This document shows positions 42,941 through 52,137 of a DNA stretch of 64,000 bases, one piece after another. The notes below the pieces were generated by a model. It did no database searches, had not been told where the DNA came from, and saw nothing but the letters and a program-made list of their open reading frames with translations. Each line of letters opens with the position of its first letter. The first letter of the stretch is position 1. Made by a program: the position numbers and the translations under genes. Source of the stretch: Ochrobactrum vermis (GTDB lineage Bacteria; Pseudomonadota; Alphaproteobacteria; Rhizobiales; Rhizobiaceae); assembly GCF_002975205.1 (NCBI RefSeq), contig NZ_PCOC01000002.1, forward strand, positions 1,255,001 through 1,319,000, in the 5' to 3' direction.

Positions 42941-44161
42941 CTAGCTGTAAATCCGCGTAACGGGGAGCAACAAGCTTGTCGGGAAACCGGGGACGCTCGA
43001 TGCGATCCAGCGGCACGCCCGTCCTCGCCCGAACGTCTCGACCTTGCTGTCACGGGCGAGCTCCTCAAGTGCTCGCTGCACTGTGCGCGGGCTCACGTTC
43101 AACGCCAGCGCCAATGCCGAACTCGACCAGGCTTCCCCATCGCCGAGCAGAGCGAGGACTTCGGCCCGGTCGCCTTCCACGCGGGGGGCCAGCACGGCAA
43201 CATTGCGGGTGGCGTTCGGTTGCAGAACAAAACCTTCCCCGGTTGCACTCAGTGTCGCCAGCGGTTTGAGAGCCTCACGCAGTCGGGCGATTTCAACGCG
43301 CAGTCGCGCACGGTGCGATGCATCGGCATGCCGTGCGCCGAAAGCGCGTTTGAGAAGGGTTTCGCGTGTTGCATCCTTCGGCCAAGATTCCGCCAAAGCA
43401 CGCATGAGTGCAAGCAATACCGGGCGAGTGGCGAGCGGAATGATCGTTGTCCCACCACGCACCACATTGCGGCAGGCATCTACGATCAGCGTATCGGTGG
43501 CCAAAAGCCTTTCGACGTCTTCGAGATGGAGCAAGCGCTCGGCGCCGCACGTGATCAAGCGCGCTGCCGGTGTTGCGAAGGCTCGTAGCGCCCGGTCGAC
43601 CTCTGCCGAGAGCGCCGGAATGCCTGCCTCTGCCGCTGCCTGCTTTGCCCGCTGCAGAGCCGCTTTCGCCGGTTCGGTCTTGACGCGACGGATGGCTATG
43701 CCCGCCGCCACCAGTTCGCGCCCGGCCAGCGACGCGCGCGGCAGAGCGCTGGCATGGAACTCTCCTAGCACCGCTTCGGCTTCATCGAGGCGGCCTATCA
43801 GCAGAAGGTGCCGGGCCTCGAGATAACCGGCATGGGCCGCGTTCCTTCTGTCGCCGGAGGCTTCAAGGACTGCACGGGCTGCATTGAGCGTTTGCAACGA
43901 CCGTCCGAGATCGCGGGAAACAAGCGCGATTTCCGCTTCGGCAACGGTACAACGCGCACGGGCTACAATTTCTTTCGGGCCGAAGTTGCGCGCCGCGCTT
44001 CGCAGAAGCGTTCTGGCGCGCGCGAAGTCGCCAAGTTGCGCCATTGCAATGCCCCGCAATGCCAGCGCCGGCGGGTCATCGCGTAATGCGACCCTTTTCA
44101 GCGCAGCGAGGGGATCGCCAGCCGAGAGAGCACTTGCGGCGGCGGCGATCAGCGTATCCAT
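42941..44161 (-). CDS. Helix-turn-helix regulator with helical-repeat N terminus
   Basis: A 406-residue protein. Residues 1-220 are Ala-rich helical repeats of TPR type (GDFARARTLLRSAARNFG, GRLDEAEAVLGEFHAS). The C-terminal 70 residues form a winged helix (ALALNVSPRTVQRALEELARD). I start it at the ATG at 44161, because the longer open frame to 44818 runs antisense through two better genes. It probably controls the divergent small-membrane-protein/DUF899 genes and the downstream propeller gene. No close family name can be given. Confidence 0.7.
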   Translation of the reverse strand: MDTLIAAAASALSAGDPLAALKRVALRDDPPALALRGIAMAQLGDFARARTLLRSAARNFGPKEIVARARCTVAEAEIALVSRDLGRSLQTLNAARAVLEASGDRRNAAHAGYLEARHLLLIGRLDEAEAVLGEFHASALPRASLAGRELVAAGIAIRRVKTEPAKAALQRAKQAAAEAGIPALSAEVDRALRAFATPAARLITCGAERLLHLEDVERLLATDTLIVDACRNVVRGGTTIIPLATRPVLLALMRALAESWPKDATRETLLKRAFGARHADASHRARLRVEIARLREALKPLATLSATGEGFVLQPNATRNVAVLAPRVEGDRAEVLALLGDGEAWSSSALALALNVSPRTVQRALEELARDSKVETFGRGRACRWIASSVPGFPTSLLLPVTRIYS

Positions 44162-44262
44162 TGAAATCCCGTCACACTTGTAACTCTCACGCACTCCTCC
44201 ATCCGAGCTAGCTTCATTGTATCGCAACCGCCGGAAACGGCAATTCGATGGGAGAAGCGGAT

Positions 44263-44547
44263 ATGCCAATGCGCAGTTTAACAGAAAGGATCGGTTCGCC
44301 GCCGAGACCGACGAGCGATGCGGCCAGTTGGATTGGGCTTGCCGCAACCCCGACCTTCGCGCTGATGGCATGGATTTCTGTCGTCGGCTCGCAGGGCATG
44401 ACGATGTGCTCCGGCGCGTCGACCTTCTTTCCCGTCGACGACATGGCCGTGATGTACGTGCTGATGAGTGTCTTTCACCTGTCGCCGTGGATGAAGCTAT
44501 TTGCCACCCGTTTGCGACGCCCCGATACCCAAACCATAGGAGACTGA
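44263..44547 (+). CDS. Small two-helix membrane protein
   Basis: A 94-residue protein with two hydrophobic stretches (IGLAATPTFALMAWISVVG and DDMAVMYVLMSVFHLSPW) separated by a Cys/Met-containing loop. GGAGAAG lies five bases before the ATG at 44263; other in-frame ATGs lie at 44248 and 44269. It is co-transcribed with the DUF899 gene 2 bp downstream. Not recognised further. Confidence 0.65.
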   Translation: MPMRSLTERIGSPPRPTSDAASWIGLAATPTFALMAWISVVGSQGMTMCSGASTFFPVDDMAVMYVLMSVFHLSPWMKLFATRLRRPDTQTIGD

Positions 44548-44549
44548 CA

Positions 44550-45260
44550 ATGCAACACACTGTTGTTTCACACGATGAATGGCTCACCGCCCGCCGGGAG
44601 TTCCTGAAAGCGGAGAAGGAATTGACGCATCTTCGCGACAAGGTTGTCCAGCAGCGTCTCGCACTGCCTTGGGTTCGTATCGACAAGGAATATCTGTTCG
44701 ATACGCCGGAGGGCACACGCACGCTGGCCGATCTCTTCGACGGTCGGTCGCAACTCGTGGTGCAGCATTTCATGTTCGCGCCGGGATGGAAGGAAGGCTG
44801 CCCCAGCTGCTCCTTCATGGCCGACCATACGGACGGTATGAACCAGCACCTTGCGCATCACGACGTCACCATGATCGCCGTCTCCCGTGCGCCGCTTGCC
44901 GATATCGAACGTTACCGCAAACGCATGGGCTGGCAGTTCAATTGGGTGTCGTCTTTCGACACCGACTTCAACTACGACTTCCGGGTCAGCTTCACGCCCG
45001 ATGAGGTTGCTGGCGAAAGAATAGACTACAACTTCGGCGAATGGCAGTTAACCGGTGCAGAATGGCCTGGCGTCAGCGCCTTCTACAAGAACGACAAGGG
45101 TGAGGTTTTCCGCACCTATTCGACCTATGGACGCGGCGTCGAGGTAATGATGGGCACCTACAATATGCTCGATCTCGCTCCGAAAGGTCGCAACGAGGTC
45201 GGGGGAATGGACTGGGTCCGCCGCCACGATCGCTATGAGCAACCGTCCCAGACGGCATGA
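44550..45260 (+). CDS. DUF899 thioredoxin-like protein
   Basis: A 236-residue protein of the DUF899 family. It starts with the typical EWLTARREFLKAEKELTHLRD segment, and has the thioredoxin-like VQHFMFAPGWKEGCPSCSF region (CxxC) and ERYRKRMGWQFNWVSS. Biochemical function is unknown; a peroxiredoxin- or thioredoxin-like role is inferred. AGGAGA precedes the ATG. Followed by a good terminator. Confidence 0.88.
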   Translation: MQHTVVSHDEWLTARREFLKAEKELTHLRDKVVQQRLALPWVRIDKEYLFDTPEGTRTLADLFDGRSQLVVQHFMFAPGWKEGCPSCSFMADHTDGMNQHLAHHDVTMIAVSRAPLADIERYRKRMGWQFNWVSSFDTDFNYDFRVSFTPDEVAGERIDYNFGEWQLTGAEWPGVSAFYKNDKGEVFRTYSTYGRGVEVMMGTYNMLDLAPKGRNEVGGMDWVRRHDRYEQPSQTA

Positions 45261-45286
45261 TGATCGGCTGACACCGGGAAAAATGA

Positions 45287-45327
45287 GGCAATAGCCGGAC
45301 TCCATCGAGGCCGACTATTGCCTTTTG
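45287..45327 (+). terminator. Intrinsic terminator after DUF899 gene
   Basis: AGGCAATAG-C-CGG pairs with CCG-A-CTATTGCCT (12 paired bases, one mismatch) and TTTT follows. It lies 26 bp after the stop codon. Confidence 0.72.
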
Positions 45328-45440
45328 TGTCTGTGATGCCGACGCGGCTTGCCAGCGCCGGGGATACTGGCGGTGAACGGATCGAGGCGATACTGTCCGC
45401 ACTTCAATAAACATGTATTGGCGAAAGGATTTCATCAGTC

Positions 45441-46358
45441 ATGAAGCCGACACTCGCGGATCTGGAAGCCTTTGCAACGGTCGCCACCGAGCGCAGCTTT
45501 CGCCGAGCTGCCGATCTCCTTGGTGTATCGCGCTCCGCACTCAGCCATCGCATGAAGAAACTCGAAGCGCAGCTCGATATCAGGCTGCTGCACCGCACCA
45601 CCCGCAGTGTTTCTCCCACGGAAGCCGGCACGAAGCTGCTGCAAAGGGTGTATCCAACCCTTCGGGAGCTCGATATGGCGCTCGATACCCTTGCCGATCA
45701 GCGTGGCGGTCCAAGCGGCACTTTGCGCATCAATGCCAGCAAGGGAGCCGCCCGCATCTTGCTTAGCCATGTCGTGCCGACCTTTTTGACCCGTTATCCC
45801 GAAGTGGAACTGGATCTGGTCAGCGACGGGAAACTGGTCGATATCGTGGAGCAGGGCTTCGATGCCGGTGTGCGGCTGGGAGAAGCGGTGCCACAAGACA
45901 TGATCGGCGTCCGTGTCAGCGAAGAGCTGCGCTTCCTCGCGGTCGTTGCTCCTGCCTATGTACGCGATTTCGGTCGTCCTCTGATTCCAGATGATTTGCG
46001 CAATCACCGCTGTATCCGCCAGCGTTTGCCGAGCGGCAAACGGTATCGCTGGGAATTTGAGAAACATGGCCAGGAAGTGACGATCGATGTTCCCGGCACG
46101 CTGACGCTCGACGACAATGATCTGATGATCGGGGCAGCTGCCGCGGGACTGGGTATTGCCTATGTGCCGGAGAACCTTGCACATGATTTGCTGGTCGCCG
46201 GTGACCTCGTGACGGTGCTTGAAGACTGGTGCCCTCCGTTTTCTCCTCTGATGCTCTATTATCCCGGTCGCCGACATGTGCCGTCAGCCCTGCGGGCCTT
46301 CATCGACATCTTGAGGACTCCGGATATCAGGGCGCGATTGTCGGCAACGTCAAGTTGA
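45441..46358 (+). CDS. LysR-family regulator
   Basis: A 305-residue LysR-type protein. The helix-turn-helix lies in residues 5-62 (LEAFATVATERSFRRAADLLGVSRSALSHRMKKLE abridged to SRSALSHRMKKLE) followed by the effector domain with GTLRINASKGAARILL. The HHTTRSVSPTEAG region (here LLHRTTRSVSPTEAG) is typical of the group that regulates reductase or oxidoreductase genes. It may act on the SnoaL-like gene 158 bp downstream or on the DUF899 genes upstream. Confidence 0.88.
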   Translation: MKPTLADLEAFATVATERSFRRAADLLGVSRSALSHRMKKLEAQLDIRLLHRTTRSVSPTEAGTKLLQRVYPTLRELDMALDTLADQRGGPSGTLRINASKGAARILLSHVVPTFLTRYPEVELDLVSDGKLVDIVEQGFDAGVRLGEAVPQDMIGVRVSEELRFLAVVAPAYVRDFGRPLIPDDLRNHRCIRQRLPSGKRYRWEFEKHGQEVTIDVPGTLTLDDNDLMIGAAAAGLGIAYVPENLAHDLLVAGDLVTVLEDWCPPFSPLMLYYPGRRHVPSALRAFIDILRTPDIRARLSATSS

Positions 46359-46516
46359 GAAAGCCGATTTATTCTGGTGCCCTTGCAGGATACGTTGTCC
46401 AGTTTGGTGAAAATTATTCACCACATCATGCGGCACTGGCCATCTTATCCCTCCAGTCTTTCCCTTCTATTTTTATCCGGGCGAGGGGCGAAGATTGTCA
46501 TTGCAAAGGATGAGAC

Positions 46517-46957
46517 ATGATGTTGCGTCGAGACGAATTGATCGCTCGTCTGATCAGAGCTGGTGAACTGGAGGTCTCCGGTGCAGACCAGCTGGAGACG
46601 GATGCCTATTTCAACATGGACGAATTTCGCTTCCACGGTCCCGACGGGTTCGAAACGGACTATGCAGGACTTACAGCATATTTTCAGGCACTTCGTGCAG
46701 CATTTGACGACCGTTCGATTCGGCGCGGGATCATGATCGCCGAGGATAACAACATCGCCTGTCAGACCTGGATCGAAGGGGTATTTGTCCGGGACTTCAC
46801 GATGTCTCCGGCGGGAACTCTGCCACCCAACGGACAACGTATTGTAATGGACCTGATCAACATATTCCGTTTCGACGGGCAGGGACGACTCGTGGAGGAA
46901 TGGGTTCGGACGGATTACCGGAGCTTTCTCCGCCAGCTTGGCGCAGCAGGGCAATAG
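46517..46957 (+). CDS. SnoaL/NTF2-like protein
   Basis: A 146-residue protein of the cone-shaped SnoaL-like fold: an N-terminal helix (RRDELIARLIRAGELEV), a DEFRFHGPDGFETDYAGLTAYF segment (key residues D, F, H, P, G) and a C-terminal strand INIFRFDGQGRLVEEWVRTD. The family includes small isomerases, cyclases and hydrolases, so no reaction can be assigned. AAAGGA lies before the ATG. Confidence 0.78.
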   Translation: MMLRRDELIARLIRAGELEVSGADQLETDAYFNMDEFRFHGPDGFETDYAGLTAYFQALRAAFDDRSIRRGIMIAEDNNIACQTWIEGVFVRDFTMSPAGTLPPNGQRIVMDLINIFRFDGQGRLVEEWVRTDYRSFLRQLGAAGQ

Positions 46958-47002
46958 CGGGCAGCCAGACAACTGCGGGAACCGTCACAACTCAGACGAT
47001 GA

Positions 47003-47022
47003 TCGGTCCTGAGTGGGACCGA
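47003..47022. other. Short perfect inverted repeat between convergent genes
   Basis: TCGGTCC and GGACCGA (7-bp arms, 6-nt loop) lie between the convergent SnoaL-like and SorC genes, with no T run. A weak terminator or a chance palindrome. Confidence 0.35.
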
Positions 47023-47088
47023 CAACGACACAACAGCCTTGCCGCGCATGCCGGTCCAAGATGCAAGCCTGGAATATTGGCATCCGGG

Positions 47089-48033
47089 TCACATCAAAAG
47101 TCGTTTTGCTGTGTCCTCATCGGTTATCAGCCCATTGATTATGCGCCCGTGCAAGGCCGCCTTTAATGGGGCCAGCTTGCGTTCTCCCGAAGCAACACAA
47201 ATTCTCGGCCGCGTGACCCCGATCTGCGGTGCAACGCTTGTAATCCGCAGATTGGTGGCGCCGTCCAATATTCTTCCTTCGGCATCGAATGCCCAACCGC
47301 AGATTTCCCCAACTGCCCCGAGACGATTGAGCTCGAACAGTTCGTCCCGATTGAGAAATCCTTCTTTGGACAAAGGAGACCCGGCCAACAGATCACTAAT
47401 ACCGGTTAGCCAAAGATCGGCGGTCGTCGCAAGCTCATGAACCCGGCGAACAGGCTCTATTGAGAGCAGAACGTCTCTCTCCTCGGAGGAGGGGAGATAA
47501 AGCGGCAGGAGGAGGGGAAAATGTTGGGCATTCACGGTTTCTGAAAGCTTGATCAGTGCGTCGAATGGACTTGCCGATCCATCGATCCCGATGTGCCCGA
47601 CAAGCGAAACCAGTCGGTGAATGGAGCCGTTCAACGGCGAAACACGTTGAACTGTTGCCCGCATCGTGCGTCCGGTTCCCACGGCCATAACAATGGCGCT
47701 TCGTGACCGCAACTGGCGTTCAATCAAAACGGCAGCAGCCTCGGGAACAGCAGTCGATACGTCCGGCCATGTTCCTTCTGAAGGCACGACTTCGCAATAA
47801 ACCAGTTCGAATTTGTCTGTAAGCCTGCTGGACAGTTCCATGCAGTCAGCTATCGGATGGTTCATCCGGAATGTAATAAGGCCTTCGGATCGGCACTGGG
47901 AAACAAAGCGTTGGGCAGTAGGCCGGGAAACGCCCAGCATCTGCGCAATTTCGTCCTGTGTCTTGCCAGCAATGTAATATAGCCAGCCAGCCCGTGCGGC
48001 GTCGTCCAGTTTAGGCTTTTCGTTATCGGCCAT
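47089..48033 (-). CDS. SorC-family sugar-phosphate-responsive regulator
   Basis: A 314-residue regulator. The N terminus has a sigma-like helix-turn-helix (AGKTQDEIAQMLGVSRPTAQRFVSQ), followed by the sugar-phosphate-binding domain of the SorC family (MAVGTGRTMRATVQ, SLVGHIGIDGSAS, GEICGWAFDAEG). It overlaps the HAD phosphatase gene by 11 bp, so both are made from one message, divergent from the ugp operon. It likely controls that operon in response to a phosphorylated intermediate. Confidence 0.86.
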   Translation of the reverse strand: MADNEKPKLDDAARAGWLYYIAGKTQDEIAQMLGVSRPTAQRFVSQCRSEGLITFRMNHPIADCMELSSRLTDKFELVYCEVVPSEGTWPDVSTAVPEAAAVLIERQLRSRSAIVMAVGTGRTMRATVQRVSPLNGSIHRLVSLVGHIGIDGSASPFDALIKLSETVNAQHFPLLLPLYLPSSEERDVLLSIEPVRRVHELATTADLWLTGISDLLAGSPLSKEGFLNRDELFELNRLGAVGEICGWAFDAEGRILDGATNLRITSVAPQIGVTRPRICVASGERKLAPLKAALHGRIINGLITDEDTAKRLLM

Positions 48034-48730
48034 CAGAGGAAATATCTTTCAATAAGGCGGGCAGGTCGGCAGCGTTCGTCAGAATATGATCGGCACCCGC
48101 TTCGCGCAATGCCTCCGTATTATCCAGCACCGTATAATGGCTGCCGCCGGTAAAGCCGATTGCTGTCATTCCAGCCGCCTTGGCTGCCTGCACACCACTA
48201 CGGCTGTCTTCAACGACGACACACCGCGAGGGCTTCGCCCCCATTTTGTCGGCAGCAAGCAGAAAAAGATCGGGTGCGGGCTTGCCGCGCTTCACCATTG
48301 TTGTGCTGAAGATATTGCCTTCAAACAGCGATAACAGACCGGTTTTCCCCAATGAGACGTCGAGGCGCTCTTCGTCGCTGGACGATGCGACACAGTATGG
48401 AAGAGGAATTGCCTCAATCGCGTCCTGAATACCTTTAACCGCGACAAGCTCCAGCTCGAAGCGCTTGAAGAGGCTCTCTCGCCAGCTCGTTACAAAATCT
48501 TCCGGCAGGGCTCTGCCCGCGCGCTGCACAAACTCCTCGGTTACCGCAGTAGAGGGACGCCCGAGGAAGTTGCGCATCACATATTCAAGTTCTGTCGGGA
48601 CACCGTACTGGGTCAAAATCTCCGCGACAGCACTGCAGCCGATTATCTCACTGTCGACCAGCACGCCGTCACAGTCAAAAATGACGAGATCGAAATCCCT
48701 GGGATTGCTTGGTTTAAGGGTAGCTACCAT
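48023..48730 (-). CDS. HAD-superfamily phosphatase, beta-phosphoglucomutase-like
   Basis: A 235-residue HAD hydrolase. The nucleophile motif is FDCDGVLVDSE, motif II lies in CVASSSDEERL, and motif III/IV are KRGKPAPDLFLLAA and VVEDSRSGVQAAKAAGM. Size and cap domain match phosphoglycolate/glycerol-3-phosphate-type phosphatases and beta-phosphoglucomutases. Next to a glycerol-3-phosphate uptake operon, dephosphorylation of a three-carbon or sugar phosphate is plausible. It is the first gene of the pair with the SorC regulator. Confidence 0.87.
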   Translation of the reverse strand: MVATLKPSNPRDFDLVIFDCDGVLVDSEIIGCSAVAEILTQYGVPTELEYVMRNFLGRPSTAVTEEFVQRAGRALPEDFVTSWRESLFKRFELELVAVKGIQDAIEAIPLPYCVASSSDEERLDVSLGKTGLLSLFEGNIFSTTMVKRGKPAPDLFLLAADKMGAKPSRCVVVEDSRSGVQAAKAAGMTAIGFTGGSHYTVLDNTEALREAGADHILTNAADLPALLKDISSDGR

Positions 48731-48760
48731 AGAAGGATTCCTGAGATTATGATTATACTA

Positions 48761-48935
48761 AGAGCGTATGATAAATCTGATGCGACAGAAAGATCAACCG
48801 ACGAAGTGCCTGATACTTAAGAATTTAAGTGCTGATCGGCAAAATATCCTTAGATTATGGTTGTGGCTATCTCGCTATGGAGGAGGTGTGGGCGGGTGGA
48901 AAAACGGGCTGGACAAACAAGTATCAGAGCGTATG
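48761..48935. promoter_or_regulatory. Divergent control region of HAD/SorC and ugp operons
   Basis: The 243-bp gap holds a 10-bp direct repeat AGAGCGTATG at 48761-48770 and 48926-48935, each 30-50 bp before one of the divergent starts, and an inverted repeat ACTTAA-GAAT-TTAAGT at 48815-48830 in the middle. These are candidate SorC binding sites. No clear Pho box was recognised. Confidence 0.45.
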
Positions 48936-48973
48936 CTCGCAATTCAAGCACTTGATCGATATGGGAGGAAGCG

Positions 48974-50278
48974 ATGAAGCGTCTTTTAATAGCGGCTATG
49001 CTGGCAGGCTGTTCAATGCTGGTCAGTATGACGGCAGAGGCCAAGACCCAGATCGAATTCTGGCATGCAATGGGAGGTGTGCTTAACGATCGTGTCGGCG
49101 AACTGGCAAAACAGTTCAACGAAACGCAGGATCAGTACACCGTCGTTCCGGTAAATAAGGGCAGTTACGAAGAACTCATCAATGCGATGATTGCCGCTTA
49201 TCGGGCGAAGCGTGCGCCGACAATCGTCCAGACGAACGAGCGTGCATTCCTCACGATGCTGAATTCCGGCGCGGTCATTCCCGTCGCGGATCTGATGAGC
49301 AAAGAGGGTTACACTATCGACTGGAGCACGGTGATAGCTCCGGTTGCTGCCTATTACAGCGACAAGGGAAAGCTGCAGGCGCTACCCTTTAATTCGTCGA
49401 CGCCAATTCTCTGGTATAATCAGGAGCACTTCAAAGCTGCCGGTTTCGACAAGCCCGCAGACAACTGGCCGGAACTTACCCAGCAACTCCACGCGATCCA
49501 CGATAAGGGCGTCTCGCAATGCGCGATGTCTCTGCCTGGTGACTATGAGTGGAGCTTTCTCGAGAATTATTCGGCTGTGAATGATTTCCCCTATGGCACG
49601 AAACGAAATGGTATCGACGGGATCGATACGGAGTTTGTGTTCAACAAATATCTCGGTACTCAGGTCGAGCGTATGCATGATCTGATCTCGAGCGGCGTCA
49701 TGGAGATCGCAGGGCAGGGTGTTCAGCCCGTCCAGTTGTTCACTTCTGGCACCTGTTCGACCATAATTGCCTCGACCGCCTCGCATGCCGCCGTGGAGGC
49801 TTCGGCAAAATTCCCGTGGAATGCGACGTTTCTCCCACATGAGAAAGACCGTACTCCCCATAACAGCGTCATCGGCGGCGGTGCCTTGTGGACCATGAAG
49901 GGTCATTCCGAGGATGAATATAAGGGCGCTGCGGCTTTCTTCGATTTTCTGGCCAAGCCCGAAACACAGGTCTGGTGGAGCAAGAATACCGGCTATGTTC
50001 CCGTTACAACCACGGCTTACGATGCGTTGAAAAAGGAAGGCTATTTCGAGCAGCACCCGACCCGCGCGATTGCTATCGAACAGCTCATGCGGAAACCGAA
50101 TTCGGACAATTCGATGGGATTCCGTTTCGGCAACTCCAATCAGGCAAATGTTCTGATCATGGAAGAAGTGATGGCCGCAGCATTGGGTCAGAAGACGACC
50201 CAGGAAGCTCTGGATTCCGCCGTCGCCCGCGGCAATGAAGTGCTCCGTCGCTTCGAGAAACTGAACGCGGGAAAGTGA
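48974..50278 (+). CDS. ugpB: Glycerol-3-phosphate ABC substrate-binding protein
   Basis: A 434-residue periplasmic protein with a signal peptide of about 23 residues ending AEA. It matches E. coli UgpB along its length: FWHAMGG, PVNKGSYEELINAMIAAYRA, PFNSSTPILWYN, AVNDFPYGTKRNGIDGID, GGALWTMKG and the C-terminal ARGNEVLRRFEK. It binds sn-glycerol-3-phosphate or glycerophosphodiesters for import. GGGAGGAAG precedes the ATG. Confidence 0.9.
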   Translation: MKRLLIAAMLAGCSMLVSMTAEAKTQIEFWHAMGGVLNDRVGELAKQFNETQDQYTVVPVNKGSYEELINAMIAAYRAKRAPTIVQTNERAFLTMLNSGAVIPVADLMSKEGYTIDWSTVIAPVAAYYSDKGKLQALPFNSSTPILWYNQEHFKAAGFDKPADNWPELTQQLHAIHDKGVSQCAMSLPGDYEWSFLENYSAVNDFPYGTKRNGIDGIDTEFVFNKYLGTQVERMHDLISSGVMEIAGQGVQPVQLFTSGTCSTIIASTASHAAVEASAKFPWNATFLPHEKDRTPHNSVIGGGALWTMKGHSEDEYKGAAAFFDFLAKPETQVWWSKNTGYVPVTTTAYDALKKEGYFEQHPTRAIAIEQLMRKPNSDNSMGFRFGNSNQANVLIMEEVMAAALGQKTTQEALDSAVARGNEVLRRFEKLNAGK

Positions 50279-50282
50279 TGCG

Positions 50283-51230
50283 ATGATGTCTCTACGTGGA
50301 CGTTCTCTCCGCTTCCGCTCCCTTGCGGAGCGGAAGGAAAGCGGGTTGAAGCGCGCGCATTTCCAGGAGTTGAGAACACCGATCCTGCTTCTCTTGCCTC
50401 AGTTGCTGGTCTTGCTGTTCTTTTTCTTTATTCCCTCGTTTCGCGCGCTCATTCAGGCATTTCAGTTGAACGATCCATTCGGCGGGTCCGTGCAGTGGGT
50501 GGGCTTTGCCAATTTCACAGCATTGTTTGCAAGTGCGCCTTACTGGGCATCGGCCAAGCTGACGCTGTGGTTTACGCTCTGGCAAAATGCCATAACGCTG
50601 TCAGTTGCGCTCCTGTTCGCCTTTGCTACGAACCATGTCATCCGCGCACGTGGAACATATCGCACAATATTATTGCTTCCCTATGCCATTGCTCCCGCTG
50701 TCGCAGGGATTATGCTGGCATTTCTCTTCAATACGCGTGTCGGTCCGATCTCCCAGATGATGCATATGATGGGGATCGGCTGGGATCCGACCAAGAATTC
50801 GACGGACGCAATGATCCTCATTGTGCTGGCCGCTTCGTGGAAGCATATCTGCTACAATTATATCTTCCTCGCAGCAGCTCTCCTGGCTGTACCGCGCTCG
50901 ATTCTGGAGTCAGCCGCCATCGACGGTGCCGGACCTTTGCGGCGGTTCCAGCGCATCTCGCTGCCAATGATCGCGCCGACGCTGTTCTTTCTGGTGGTCA
51001 TCAATTTCGTTTATGGCCTGTTCGACACCTTTGCCATCATCGATGCGACGACGCGCGGCGGACCTGCCGGTGCGACCTCGATCCTTGTTTACAAGGTTTA
51101 CCAGGATGGCTTCGTCAATCTGGATATGGGTTCTTCTGCCGCCCAGTCCGTCATTCTCATGATCCTCGCTCTCGCCCTCACTTTTGCCCAGTTTCGACTG
51201 GTCGAGCGGCGCGTCAACTATGCGGTTTGA
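50283..51230 (+). CDS. ugpA: Glycerol-3-phosphate ABC permease UgpA
   Basis: A 315-residue inner-membrane permease of the carbohydrate MalF-like group with six segments and the EAA loop SAAIDGAGPLRRFQRISLPMIAP. TRGGPAGATSILVYKVYQDGF is typical of UgpA. The basic N terminus (about 35 residues) is cytoplasmic. Several in-frame ATGs lie at 50283-50286. Four bases separate it from ugpB. Confidence 0.9.
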   Translation: MMSLRGRSLRFRSLAERKESGLKRAHFQELRTPILLLLPQLLVLLFFFFIPSFRALIQAFQLNDPFGGSVQWVGFANFTALFASAPYWASAKLTLWFTLWQNAITLSVALLFAFATNHVIRARGTYRTILLLPYAIAPAVAGIMLAFLFNTRVGPISQMMHMMGIGWDPTKNSTDAMILIVLAASWKHICYNYIFLAAALLAVPRSILESAAIDGAGPLRRFQRISLPMIAPTLFFLVVINFVYGLFDTFAIIDATTRGGPAGATSILVYKVYQDGFVNLDMGSSAAQSVILMILALALTFAQFRLVERRVNYAV

Positions 51231-51233
51231 GCT

Positions 51234-52118
51234 ATGAATGAGCGCACTCCAATCCTCGATGCGGTTTGCCATGCGATTCTGATACTCGGGATCGTCCTGG
51301 TCTGTCTCCCGCTGTACTTTGTTCTGGTCACGAGTTCTTTGAGCCAGCAGGATGTGCTCAAAGTTCCGTTGAGCTGGCTCCCCGGCGATCAGTTCTTCGT
51401 CAATTCGCGCGAAGTTTTGAACACGATCAATTTTGGCCAGCTTCTGGTGAACACATTTATCGTGGCACTCGGGATTACGGTCGGTAAACTGGTTCTGTCC
51501 CTGCTTGCAGCATTTGCCGTCACCTACTTTCGGTTTCCTTTCCGGATGACCGCCTTCTGGCTGATATTCATATCGATGATGCTGCCAATAGAGGTCCGCA
51601 TCGTACCGACCTATGAATCTGCCGCCAACATGGCGCTGCCGTTGAACATTCTTTTCGGCTGGCTCGGCGTAGCGGTCGAGTTGAACTGGAATATGGTCAA
51701 CACCTATCCGGGCCTCATCCTGCCGATCATCGCATCGGCAACCGCCACATTCCTGTTTCGGCAATTCTTCCTGACAATTCCGGATGATCTGTGTGAGGCG
51801 GCCCGCATCGACGGCGCCAAGCCGATGCAGTTCTTCTTTCGAATTCTACTGCCATTGTCGCGGTCAAATATCGTCGCGTTGTCGATCATCCTGTTCCTCA
51901 TGGGCTGGAACCAGTATCTCTGGCCTTTGCTCATGACGACGGATCCCAGCATGGCGACCGCGGTGGTCGGCCTGAAACAGGTTATGCCGCAGTCCGATGG
52001 ACTGCCGACATGGCATCTTCTTATGAACGCTTCCCTTTGGACCATGCTTCCACCTGTACTTGTAATCCTTGTTATGCAGCGGTGGTTCGTCAAAGGCCTT
52101 GTGGACAGCGGAAAATAA
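51234..52118 (+). CDS. ugpE: Glycerol-3-phosphate ABC permease UgpE
   Basis: A 294-residue permease of the MalG-like group with six segments, EVRIVPTYESAANMALPLN (UgpE-typical) and the EAA loop CEAARIDGAKPMQFFFRILLP. C-terminal QRWFVKGLVDSGK ends in the usual VKG motif of the family. It lies 3 bp after ugpA. Confidence 0.9.
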   Translation: MNERTPILDAVCHAILILGIVLVCLPLYFVLVTSSLSQQDVLKVPLSWLPGDQFFVNSREVLNTINFGQLLVNTFIVALGITVGKLVLSLLAAFAVTYFRFPFRMTAFWLIFISMMLPIEVRIVPTYESAANMALPLNILFGWLGVAVELNWNMVNTYPGLILPIIASATATFLFRQFFLTIPDDLCEAARIDGAKPMQFFFRILLPLSRSNIVALSIILFLMGWNQYLWPLLMTTDPSMATAVVGLKQVMPQSDGLPTWHLLMNASLWTMLPPVLVILVMQRWFVKGLVDSGK

Positions 52119-52137
52119 TAAAACCGGAGAAATTCAA

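Noticed and set aside
44162..44818. N-terminal extension of the winged-helix regulator to 625 residues
   Set aside because: The extension runs antisense through the small membrane protein and DUF899 genes and is Arg/Ser/Cys-rich without structure; the ATG at 44161 begins the helical repeats.
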